This document shows, piece by piece, positions 1-5,949 of a stretch of DNA of 7,083 bases (positions are counted from its first letter, which is position 1; each line of letters starts with the position of its first letter). Below the pieces are notes generated by a model. It saw only the letters and a list, made by a program, of their open reading frames with translations. It searched no databases and was not told where the DNA came from. The stretch is from the NCBI GenBank assembly GCA_028868235.1, contig JAGWUW010000137.1, positions 1 to 7,083 of the forward strand. Direction: 5' to 3'. Position numbers and translations under genes: made by a program. This DNA comes from Betaproteobacteria bacterium. GTDB lineage: Bacteria; Pseudomonadota; Gammaproteobacteria; Burkholderiales; Rhodocyclaceae.

Positions 1-915
1 GACCGGATTACCGAGATGGTGGATCCGATGCTAAAGCTCACTCCGGGTTTCGACAGACGGCTGGACAAACCGATCGAACGGGCGCTCGGTTACTGCGAGG
101 GGCTGGTTGCCGCCCTGCCCGGCCCAATCGACATCAACCGCCAGGCCTTCGCCAACGATCCTTTGGTGCATGCCCTGTTCGCCACAGCCGACGATATCGA
201 CCAGATGCTCGGCCGCAGCCAGGCTGTTCGCGATTTCCTGGCCGAGCCCTGCAGTTGGGACAGCGACCATTTCTACGCCATGTTCGCCGCCCGTCGCCAA
301 CAGAAAAAACAGCTCGGGATGGAACAACAGGGCGGCGTCATTCGTAACGACGTGCCGCAACTAGTGCTCTACTTTTCCGGACAAACTCTGATCGAACCGA
401 ACTGCCGGCTCGAGAACACGGTGCACGGCTTGCGCTGCAAGGCATTCGAGAGCTTGTTGCACACCTTTCATGCGCACATCGAAGTTTTGCGCCACGAACG
501 GGAAGGGCTGCGCAATGACGTTTCAGTGGAACGCGCCCATCTGACGGTATTGCGCGGCACCTCAGGTGGCCATGCCTATGAGGTCGGCACTCGACATCTC
601 GCCGAACTCGATGCGAAATTGCGCGAGCATGCCGAAGCACTGATGCCGGAACACTTGCTCAATGCGCTCGCAGACTATCTGCAGGCGCCGGAAGCGGCCT
701 TGCGCCTGACGCCGGTCAGCATCACCGTGGATCGCCTCGGCGTCGTCCGTAATGAACCCATCGACGACCTCAACGCCCATACCCTCAATTTCCCGGAACT
801 TACTGCCCGCGATCGGCGTCTGCATCTCGCCATGCTGGCCCGGATCAGCCGCGACGAAGCCCTCGAAGCGGTTGAAATGGTTCGCGATCAACAACACCGT
901 TTCATGCTTATCTGA
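1..915 (+). CDS. Conserved-looking protein of unknown function, possibly 5' partial
   Basis: I do not recognise a characterised family, so no function is given. The reading frame is open from the window edge; the first ATG is at 16 (299 aa) and another at 28, neither with a convincing ribosome binding site, so the true start may lie outside the window. The product looks soluble and mostly helical: no signal peptide, no membrane segment and no metal-binding Cys/His cluster. A charged stretch at about residues 150-185 (from the ATG at 16), rich in Glu, Arg and Leu, could form a coiled coil. The stop TGA (913-915) shares its last base with the ATG of the next gene, so translation is probably coupled to the DUF1289 gene. 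Codon use resembles the neighbours, which supports a real gene. My impression that similar proteins occur in related betaproteobacteria is memory, not a search. Confidence 0.75.
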   Translation, partial: DRITEMVDPMLKLTPGFDRRLDKPIERALGYCEGLVAALPGPIDINRQAFANDPLVHALFATADDIDQMLGRSQAVRDFLAEPCSWDSDHFYAMFAARRQQKKQLGMEQQGGVIRNDVPQLVLYFSGQTLIEPNCRLENTVHGLRCKAFESLLHTFHAHIEVLRHEREGLRNDVSVERAHLTVLRGTSGGHAYEVGTRHLAELDAKLREHAEALMPEHLLNALADYLQAPEAALRLTPVSITVDRLGVVRNEPIDDLNAHTLNFPELTARDRRLHLAMLARISRDEALEAVEMVRDQQHRFMLI

Positions 916-1133
916 TGGTTTCCTCACCCTGCATCAACGTCTGCAAAATGGACGCGCGCAGCGGCCTGTGTATTGGCTGTTTCCGCACCCTCGACGAAAT
1001 TACCGCCTGGTCGCGCAGCGACGACATCACCCGGAACGAAATCCTGGCCACCGTTGCCCAACGACGCCAGGTCAACGACCCCTTGGCCGGGAAATCGAGC
1101 TGCAATGTCAGCAATAGCCATCGACATGACTGA
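915..1133 (+). CDS. DUF1289 family small Cys-motif protein (72 aa)
   Basis: This small protein matches the DUF1289 (YdhL-like) pattern: PCINVC at residues 5-10, then C19 and C22, giving C-x3-C-x8-C-x2-C, followed by the family's R-T-L-x-E-I-x-x-W segment (R24 to W32). The family is often labelled a predicted Fe-S or metal-binding protein; the four cysteines fit that, but the bound metal is not established and the role is unknown. The tail after about residue 50 looks disordered. The ATG at 915 overlaps the preceding stop (TGATG) with no clear Shine-Dalgarno sequence, so translational coupling is likely. It is the second gene of a tight four-gene string ending in an MBL hydrolase. Family assignment is secure; function is not. 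Confidence 0.9.
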   Translation: MVSSPCINVCKMDARSGLCIGCFRTLDEITAWSRSDDITRNEILATVAQRRQVNDPLAGKSSCNVSNSHRHD

Positions 1134-1302
1134 ACAAGAAGACCTCTATCAGTGCATCGGCGTTTGCATGTCCGACCCGGAAACCGGTGTCTGCATGGGC
1201 TGTGGCCGCCCACCGCTGGGTAGCCCGGAAGTGAATGTCGAAATCGTCCCGACACGTCCGGAATTGCAAAAACCGGCCGGCGATCCGGATAACCCGGAAT
1301 GA
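1126..1302 (+). CDS. Second small DUF1289-like Cys-motif protein (58 aa)
   Basis: The product carries C10, C14, C23 and C26 (from the ATG at 1126), the same C-x3-C-x8-C-x2-C spacing as the gene just upstream, ending in GCGR as in many DUF1289 members. It lacks the E-I-x-x-W segment that follows the cysteines in typical members; instead there is a Pro- and Glu-rich tail. It is therefore a divergent or reduced paralogue, probably metal-binding, function unknown. I chose the ATG at 1126 because it overlaps the upstream stop by 8 nt (ATGACTGA), a common coupled arrangement. The ATG at 1105 (65 aa, weak GAG upstream) is the alternative. The stop overlaps the next gene's start as ATGA. A longer reading in this frame from 973 would lie inside the upstream gene and is unlikely. 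Confidence 0.8.
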   Translation: MTEQEDLYQCIGVCMSDPETGVCMGCGRPPLGSPEVNVEIVPTRPELQKPAGDPDNPE

Positions 1303-2219
1303 ATCCGCAACTGCCGGATAGCCTGCTCGTCCTCGAACGCGGCTGGCTGTCAGCCAACAATATTCTGTGCTTCGATGGCGGCGAGCGTGCCACTCTGGTC
1401 GATAGCGGCTACGTCACTCATGCCGGGCAGACTGTCGACCTGGTCGGCCACGCCTTGGCCGGCCGGCGGCTGACCCGCCTGCTCAACACCCACTCGCACT
1501 CCGATCACATCGGCGGCAACGCAGCCCTGAAGTCCGCCTACGATTGCCAAATCATCGTTCCGGCCGGCTTGCACGCGGCCATTGCCGATTGGGATGAGGA
1601 TGCCCTGCTGCTTTCCCCGCTCGGCCAGCAGAATGCCCGCTTCCAGCATGACAGCCTGATCGGCGCCGGCAGCGAAATCGAGATGGGCGGCCTCAACTGG
1701 CAAGCCCTGGCCGTTCCCGGCCACGATATGGAGGCGCTGGCCTACTACAACCCCGAAAAACGTATCCTGATTTCCGGCGATGCCTTGTGGGAAAACGGCT
1801 TCGGTGTCATTTTCCCGGAACTCTTGGGCGAAGCCGACGGCCTGGCAAGCACCCGGGCCACGCTGGAAATGCTCGCCAAACTGCCCATCGACATCGTCAT
1901 TCCCGGTCACGGCCGGCCGTTCGACGGGATTGATGCCGCCTTCGAACGCGCTTTCCGCCGAGTCGATCAATTCACCCAGAACATCCAGCAACTGGCATGG
2001 CACGCCATCAAGGTAATTGTTTCCTTCGCCATGTTGGAAAGACGGCAGATAGCTCGCGACGAATTTGCCACCTTCGTCCTCGGCCTACCCTTTGCCGTCG
2101 ACGTCAACGCCCGCTTTCTGAGCATGGCTGACGATGCCTTGGTAACCAAGGTCGAGCGCGAGCTCCTGCTGGTCAACGCCCTACGTATCGAGCGGGACCT
2201 GATCGTTGCCGGAGGCTAG
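1299..2219 (+). CDS. MBL-fold metallohydrolase (beta-lactamase-like)
   Basis: This 306 aa protein has the full metallo-beta-lactamase-fold signature: T-H-S-H-S-D-H with H65, H67, D69 and H70, then H142 in PGHD, D161 in SGDALW and H204 in PGHG. These are the usual ligands of a two-metal site, so it should be an active hydrolase. The closest general type is the glyoxalase II/LACTB2-like branch with a C-terminal helical extension (about 212-306), which may form a winged-helix-like or dimerisation part. The substrate cannot be read from the sequence; a hydroxyacyl-thioester, lactone or phosphoester is possible. There is no signal peptide, so it is probably cytoplasmic. The ATG overlaps the upstream stop (ATGA), making it the last gene of the four-gene string. 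Its TAG stop overlaps the opposing gene's TAG at 2216-2219. Confidence 0.92.
   Translation: MNPQLPDSLLVLERGWLSANNILCFDGGERATLVDSGYVTHAGQTVDLVGHALAGRRLTRLLNTHSHSDHIGGNAALKSAYDCQIIVPAGLHAAIADWDEDALLLSPLGQQNARFQHDSLIGAGSEIEMGGLNWQALAVPGHDMEALAYYNPEKRILISGDALWENGFGVIFPELLGEADGLASTRATLEMLAKLPIDIVIPGHGRPFDGIDAAFERAFRRVDQFTQNIQQLAWHAIKVIVSFAMLERRQIARDEFATFVLGLPFAVDVNARFLSMADDALVTKVERELLLVNALRIERDLIVAGG
2216..2219. other. Overlapping convergent stop codons (CTAG)
   Basis: The palindrome CTAG contains the TAG stop of the MBL gene on the plus strand (2217-2219) and the TAG stop of the amidohydrolase gene on the minus strand (2218-2216). There is no space between the genes and I see no stem with a T-run, so any transcription termination must occur inside the opposing gene. 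Confidence 0.95.
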
Positions 2220-3391
2220 ACCTTGGCCAACCACCGGCAAACCAGCTTGACCCAATAGCTGGCGCCCAAGGCGAGCAGTTCATCATTGAAGTCGTAGTGC
2301 GGGTTGTGTAGCGTGCAGCCGCCGGTGCCCGGGCCATTGCCCAACCAGACGTAGCAGCCTGGCTTTTCGTTGAGCATGTAGGCGAAGTCCTCGGCGCCCA
2401 TTGACGGCAGAATGTCGGTCAGCACCTTTTCCGGACCGAATACTTCGGCGGCGACCTGCTGGCAGAACTTAGCCTCTGCCGCACTATTCACCGTCGGCGG
2501 GTAACGATGATCAAAATGAACATTGATCTGCGCCCCATTGGCCGCCGCAACACCACTGCATAGGCGCTCGATGGCGCGTTCTACCGCTTCCTGAATTTCC
2601 GGCTTGAAGGTGCGGATGGTGCCGCGCAGCACTACCTCTTCCGGAATAATGTTCCACGCTTCGCCGCCATGGAACTGCGTAACGCTGACTACAGCTGATT
2701 CGCAGGGGTGCAGGGTACGCGCCACCACCGTCTGCAGGGCTTGCACGAGTTGCGCCCCGGCGACGATGGAATCGACACCTTGGTGCGGCATGGCGGCATG
2801 GCAACCGTGGCCGCGCACGGTGATCTCGAAGGCGCAGGTACCGGCCATCACCGGGCCCGGCATGACCATCATCTCGCCGACCGGAATGCCCGGCCAGTTG
2901 TGCAGACCGAACACTGCCTCGACCGGGAAGCGCTCGAACAGGCCGTCCTCGATCATCACCGCTGCCCCGCCTTCCGATTCCTCCGCCGGCTGGAAAATGA
3001 ACACGGCGATGCCATTGAAATCCGGCTGGCCAGCCAGGTAGCGCGCCGCGCCGAGCAGCATGGCGGTGTGCCCGTCATGGCCGCAGGCGTGCATCTTGCC
3101 GTGATGCTTCGAGTGATGCGGGAATTCGTTCATCTCGGCCAGCGGCAGGGCATCCATGTCGGCACGCAGGCCGATCATCCGCTGCGAGGTGCCGGCGCGC
3201 AGCACACCGACGACACCGGTTTTGGCGATGCCGCGATGCACTTCCAGGCCGTAGCGTTCCAGTTCGCGCGCCACGATGTCGGCTGTGCGATTTTCGTCGA
3301 AGGCCAGCTCGGGATGGGCGTGGATGTCGCGGCGCAGGGCCGTCAATTCGGACAGAAACGGTAGATCGATCAGAGGGTGTGTCGGGGGCAT
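2216..3391 (-). CDS. M20D family amidohydrolase (hippurate/N-acyl-amino acid hydrolase type)
   Basis: The 391 aa length is normal for the family. Motifs in order: G-L-R-A-D-M-D-A-L-P with catalytic-site D78; HACGHDGH with C103 and H105; P-A-E-E with E137 (likely general base) and E138 (likely ligand); GLHNWP with H164; MGAEDF at 331-336; and H362 near the C-terminus. This set is the M20D pattern of hippurate hydrolase, IAA-amino acid hydrolase and N-acetyl-diaminopimelate deacetylase-like enzymes, which cleave N-acyl amino acids using a two-metal site. The exact substrate cannot be told; a HipO-type label is a family guess. There is no signal peptide, so it is probably cytoplasmic. The start is supported by an AGGAG on the minus strand (3402-3398) 6 nt before the ATG. 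It is transcribed alone, divergent from rapZ and convergent with the MBL gene. Confidence 0.93.
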   Translation of the reverse strand: MPPTHPLIDLPFLSELTALRRDIHAHPELAFDENRTADIVARELERYGLEVHRGIAKTGVVGVLRAGTSQRMIGLRADMDALPLAEMNEFPHHSKHHGKMHACGHDGHTAMLLGAARYLAGQPDFNGIAVFIFQPAEESEGGAAVMIEDGLFERFPVEAVFGLHNWPGIPVGEMMVMPGPVMAGTCAFEITVRGHGCHAAMPHQGVDSIVAGAQLVQALQTVVARTLHPCESAVVSVTQFHGGEAWNIIPEEVVLRGTIRTFKPEIQEAVERAIERLCSGVAAANGAQINVHFDHRYPPTVNSAAEAKFCQQVAAEVFGPEKVLTDILPSMGAEDFAYMLNEKPGCYVWLGNGPGTGGCTLHNPHYDFNDELLALGASYWVKLVCRWLAKV

Positions 3392-3544
3392 GGTCGTCTC
3401 CTGCTTTTTTCATTGGACCGGCAAAATCCGGCGTCATTCCCGCACGGGGGCAATCCCTTTTCTTCCGGGGCGGGGCACCAGATTGCCGACCCATTATTAT
3501 GCCGCGGGTTGCTGCCGCGCGCCGCCTTGATTATGCTCCGTACC
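3392..3544. promoter_or_regulatory. Divergent intergenic region between the amidohydrolase gene and rapZ
   Basis: This 153-bp gap lies between two divergently transcribed genes, so promoters for both must be here unless they lie within coding sequence. On the plus strand TATTAT (3495-3500) resembles a -10 hexamer about 45 nt before the rapZ ATG, but no good -35 lies at the right distance. No minus-strand promoter stands out. Short CCGG repeats flank CAAAAT (around 3418-3433) and could form a weak 4-bp stem; I assign no function to it. The region's location is firm, the elements are not. Confidence 0.4.
3398..3402 (-). promoter_or_regulatory. Shine-Dalgarno site for the amidohydrolase gene
   Basis: Read on the minus strand this is AGGAG, with a 6-nt spacer to the ATG at 3391. 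It is the strongest ribosome binding site in the window. It fixes the start and argues against an out-of-frame ATG slightly upstream. Confidence 0.8.
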
Positions 3545-4390
3545 ATGGAACTCATTCTGATCAGCGGCCTGTCCGGTTCCGGCAAGTCCGTTGCCCTGAA
3601 CCTGCTGGAAGACTCCGGCTACTACTGCGTGGACAATCTGCCGGTGGTCATGCTGACCGTGCTCGTCCGCATGTTGCAGGAAGAAAACGTACGCAAGGTG
3701 GCGGTCGCCATCGATGCCCGCTCCGGCCACGGCATCGAACTGTTGCCGACCAAGATGCAGAACCTGAAGGATTCGGGCATCAACCTGACCTTCCTGTTCC
3801 TGCACTCGACCGAGGATACGCTGCTCAAGCGCTATTCCGAATCGCGCCGCCGCCATCCGCTGGCCACCTCCGACCAGACGCTGCTCGAAGCCATCCGTGC
3901 CGAGCGCGATACCCTGGACACGATTTCCGGTCTCGGCCACCGTATCGACACCAGTGGTATGAAGGCCAATGGCCTGCGCGAGTGGGTGCGCCAGTTCATC
4001 GAGGCCGAACCCGGCCAGGGCCTGACCCTGATGTTCGAATCCTTCGGCTTCAAGCACGGCATCCCGCTCGATGCCGACCTTGTCTTCGACGTACGCTGCC
4101 TGCCCAATCCGCACTATGACCCCGACCTGCGCCCGCTGACCGGCAAGGACCAGCCGGTTGTCGCCTTTCTCGAAGCCGAGGAGGAAGTTCGCCGCATGCG
4201 TGACGACATCGCCCGCTTTGTCGCCACCTGGCTTCCCTGCTACATCCGCGACAACCGCAATTACCTGACGGTGGCCATTGGTTGTACCGGCGGCCAGCAT
4301 CGCTCGGTCTACATCGCCGAATGGCTGGCTGATGAATTTGCCAGCCGTGCCCGCGTACTGGTCCGCCACCGCACGCTGGCCGGAAGTTGA
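3545..4390 (+). CDS. rapZ: RapZ family RNase adapter / P-loop nucleotide-binding protein
   Basis: At 281 aa this matches the length of Escherichia coli RapZ (284 aa). The N-terminal P-loop G-L-S-G-S-G-K-S lies at residues 8-15, followed by E-D-S-G-Y-Y-C-V-D-N-L-P (22-33) and a Walker B-like D57. The C-terminal domain holds ESFGFKHG (165-172), D-V-R-C-L-P-N-P-H (182-190), GCTGGQHRS (246-254) and HRTL (275-278), all strongly conserved family segments. In E. coli RapZ senses glucosamine-6-phosphate and guides RNase E to the small RNA GlmZ, controlling GlmS; whether that applies here is unknown, since GlmZ/GlmY are not expected in betaproteobacteria. I chose the ATG at 3545 by family alignment; an in-frame ATG at 3533 adds four residues, and longer extensions upstream look non-coding. 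It heads the five-gene string, with its stop overlapping the next start. Confidence 0.96.
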   Translation: MELILISGLSGSGKSVALNLLEDSGYYCVDNLPVVMLTVLVRMLQEENVRKVAVAIDARSGHGIELLPTKMQNLKDSGINLTFLFLHSTEDTLLKRYSESRRRHPLATSDQTLLEAIRAERDTLDTISGLGHRIDTSGMKANGLREWVRQFIEAEPGQGLTLMFESFGFKHGIPLDADLVFDVRCLPNPHYDPDLRPLTGKDQPVVAFLEAEEEVRRMRDDIARFVATWLPCYIRDNRNYLTVAIGCTGGQHRSVYIAEWLADEFASRARVLVRHRTLAGS

Positions 4391-4764
4391 AGGACTGGCT
4401 GACCCTGATCCGGCCCGGCGACTGGCTCGTTATGCTCGGTAGTGCCGCGCTGGTCGGCGCCAGCATCCCGGTTTTCTGGCAGGGCGGCATGGCCGACCGC
4501 GCCATCATCCGTCAGGAGGGTAAAGTGTTCGCCGAGGTCGATCTCAAGGCCCGCAAGCAGTTCGCAGTCGCCGGGCCACTCGGCACCACCTTGATCGCCG
4601 TCGAGCCGGGCCGTGCCCGCGTCGTTTCCGACCCCGGTCCTCGCCAGTATTGCGTCAAGCAGGGCTGGCTGATGCGCCCCGGCGAAATCGCCATCTGCGC
4701 CCCCAATCGCGTCAGCGTTCAGATCACCGGTCGGACCAAGATCTATGACTCGATCAGTTACTGA
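4387..4764 (+). CDS. NusG domain II-containing membrane-anchored protein (EetA-like)
   Basis: The 125 aa product has one N-terminal membrane segment (about residues 13-31) followed by a NusG_II-type domain. Matching features are G-K-V-F-A-E-V-D-L (45-53), G-P-L-G-T-T-L-I (63-70), Y-C-V-K-Q-G-W (88-94) and A-P-N-R-V-S-V (105-111). The domain most likely faces the periplasm. Despite the name it is unrelated in role to transcription factor NusG. Homologues commonly sit beside a Gx-family membrane protein, as here; in Gram-positive extracellular electron transfer loci the equivalent pair is called EetA/EetB. Typical members carry a Cys pair around S-P-C-P-x-x-x-C; here the first is Gly (D-P-G-P-R-Q-Y-C), leaving C89 plus C104. 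The likely start is TTG at 4387, overlapping the rapZ stop (TTGA); the ATG at 4432 would cut the membrane segment. Confidence 0.85.
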   Translation: MKDWLTLIRPGDWLVMLGSAALVGASIPVFWQGGMADRAIIRQEGKVFAEVDLKARKQFAVAGPLGTTLIAVEPGRARVVSDPGPRQYCVKQGWLMRPGEIAICAPNRVSVQITGRTKIYDSISY

Positions 4765-5344
4765 CCCCGTGTCTGGCGCACCAAACTCGGCGCGAGGAGC
4801 CCCTAGGCCTCGGCCCGGGGTGACCCAACTCGCCGTCACCGAGGAAGACCGCCGCGTCGCCTGGCTGGCCACGGCGGCAGTCGGCCTATCGCTGGTCGAT
4901 GCCGCCATCCCGTCGCCGCTGCCCGGTGTCAAACCGGGGCTGGCCAACATCGTCACCTTGGTCGTCCTTGCCCGCTACGGCTGGGGTACCGCCGTCTGGG
5001 TTAGCGGCCTGCGCGTGCTGGCCGGCAGCCTTTTGCTCGGCTTCTTCCTTGCCCCCGGTTTCTTCCTGTCGCTAACCGGCACCACGCTCAGCCTGCTCAC
5101 CCTTGGCCTCGCCCGCCACCTGCCCAAACGCTGGTTCGGCCCGGTCAGCCTGTCCATCCTCGCCGCTTTCGCCCACATCGGCGGCCAGCTGCTGCTCGCC
5201 CGCGCCTGGCTGATCCCTCACGATGGCGTCTTCCTGCTGACCCCGGTGTTCGCCGGGGCAGCGCTGGTATTCGGCACCATCAATGGCCTGATCGCAGCTA
5301 AACTGTTAGCTGAAACTCCTCCTTCGGAAACTGCCGATGTCTAA
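4745..5344 (+). CDS. Gx transporter family / 'heptaprenyl diphosphate synthase component I' membrane protein (EetB-like)
   Basis: This 199 aa integral membrane protein contains the family motif P-G-V-K-P-G-L-A-N (60-68) and the following L-R-V-L-A-G-S-L-L-L-G-F-F-L (89-102) and F-L-S-L-T-G (107-112) segments. About five or six membrane helices span residues 38-188. The family resembles ECF-transporter substrate-binding (S) components; the name 'heptaprenyl diphosphate synthase component I' is historical and does not show enzymatic activity. Substrate unknown. It overlaps the NusG-II gene by 20 nt, and the pairing is a repeated one. The ATG at 4745 gives a roughly 35-residue Pro/Arg/Ala-rich tail before the first helix; in-frame GTG codons at 4769 and near 4820 are possible later starts. 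The stop overlaps ubiX by 8 nt. Confidence 0.87.
   Translation: MTRSVTDPVSGAPNSARGAPRPRPGVTQLAVTEEDRRVAWLATAAVGLSLVDAAIPSPLPGVKPGLANIVTLVVLARYGWGTAVWVSGLRVLAGSLLLGFFLAPGFFLSLTGTTLSLLTLGLARHLPKRWFGPVSLSILAAFAHIGGQLLLARAWLIPHDGVFLLTPVFAGAALVFGTINGLIAAKLLAETPPSETADV
5295..5312 (+). other. Perfect 7-bp inverted repeat with 4-nt loop just before ubiX
   Basis: CAGCTAA (5295-5301), loop ACTG, then TTAGCTG (5306-5312) form a perfect stem-loop inside the last codons of the Gx gene, 24 nt before the ubiX ATG. No T-run follows, so it is not an intrinsic terminator. It includes a TTA leucine codon, the only one I found in that gene. It could act in RNA stability or in translation of ubiX; chance is possible. 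Confidence 0.45.
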
Positions 5345-5948
5345 GACGATCTGCCTCGCGCTGACCGGTGCCTCCGGCATGCCTTACGGACTACGCCTGC
5401 TCGACTGCCTGCTCGAAGCCGGCTGCCGGGTACAGCTTTTGTACTCGCAGGCAGCGCAGGTCGTGGCCAAGCAGGAAATGGATGTCGAACTGCCCTCCCG
5501 TCCGGCCGATGCCAAGACTGCCCTGCTCGCCCGCCTCTCCGCCGCCAACCCGGAAAATCTCGCCGTCTATGGCCGCGAGGAATGGTTCGCCCCGGTCGCC
5601 TCGGGTTCCAATCCGCCGGATGCCATGATCATCTGTCCGTGCAGCATGGGTACCCTGGCCGCCATCGCCCAGGGCCTTGCCGACAACCTGATCGAACGCG
5701 CCGCCGATGTGGTGCTGAAGGAAGGCCGCAAGCTGGTCCTGGTGCCGCGCGAAACGCCCTTCTCGACCATCCACCTCGAGAACATGCTACGTTTGAGCCG
5801 TGCCGGGGCGGTCATCCTGCCGCCCAGCCCGGGTTTCTACCAGCACCCGCAGAGCGTGCAGGATATCGTCGATTTCGTGGTCGCTCGCGTTCTCGACCAG
5901 ATCGGCGTGCCTCATGAACTGATGCAGCGCTGGGGTGAGGCAGGCTGA
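5337..5948 (+). CDS. ubiX: Flavin prenyltransferase UbiX
   Basis: UbiX links a dimethylallyl group to FMN to make prenylated FMN, the cofactor of UbiD-type decarboxylases, including the one in ubiquinone synthesis. The 203 aa protein has the family motifs in order: G-A-S-G (11-14, phosphate/FMN-binding loop), ASGSNPPDA (88-96), C-P-C-S-M-G-T-L-A-A-I-A (100-111), L-V-P-R-E-T-P (135-141) and P-G-F-Y (165-168). It is cytoplasmic. The ATG at 5337 overlaps the Gx stop by 8 nt (ATGTCTAA), with a weak GGA upstream, so translation is probably coupled. No UbiD-type partner is in the window. It sits next to a NusG-II/Gx pair of suspected redox role; any functional link is inference. Confidence 0.96.
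   Translation: MSKTICLALTGASGMPYGLRLLDCLLEAGCRVQLLYSQAAQVVAKQEMDVELPSRPADAKTALLARLSAANPENLAVYGREEWFAPVASGSNPPDAMIICPCSMGTLAAIAQGLADNLIERAADVVLKEGRKLVLVPRETPFSTIHLENMLRLSRAGAVILPPSPGFYQHPQSVQDIVDFVVARVLDQIGVPHELMQRWGEAG
5937..5944 (+). promoter_or_regulatory. Ribosome binding site for the Lon-domain gene
   Basis: GAGGCAGG lies within the last ubiX codons and ends 5 nt before the ATG at 5950. It favours that start over the GTG at 5935, which lies upstream of it. Confidence 0.6.
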
Positions 5949-5949
5949 C

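Noticed and set aside
973..1104. Longer start for the second Cys protein
   Set aside because: It would lie fully inside the DUF1289 gene in another frame and encodes a Pro/Ser/Thr-rich shadow sequence; starts at 1105 or 1126 are sufficient.
1350..2003. Open frame opposite the MBL gene
   Set aside because: It is a mirror of a gene with intact metal-binding motifs and has no motif, start signal or family resemblance of its own.
2223..2230. Palindrome TTGGCCAA just after the MBL stop
   Set aside because: It is inside amidohydrolase coding sequence, has no loop for an RNA hairpin and no T-run; an 8-bp palindrome is expected by chance in GC-rich DNA.
3434..3452. CCCG/CGGG short stem between the divergent genes as a terminator
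   Set aside because: The stem is 4 bp with a 2-nt loop and no T-run, and neither flanking gene ends here.
3377..3544. Extended N-terminus for RapZ from an ATG at 3377
   Set aside because: The added residues do not resemble the family, which begins a few residues before the P-loop; the ATG at 3545 fits, and this stretch overlaps the divergent gene's leader.
3497..4369. Long open frame opposite rapZ
   Set aside because: It is antisense to a clear RapZ family protein and encodes no recognisable domain; long opposite-strand frames are common in GC-rich genes.
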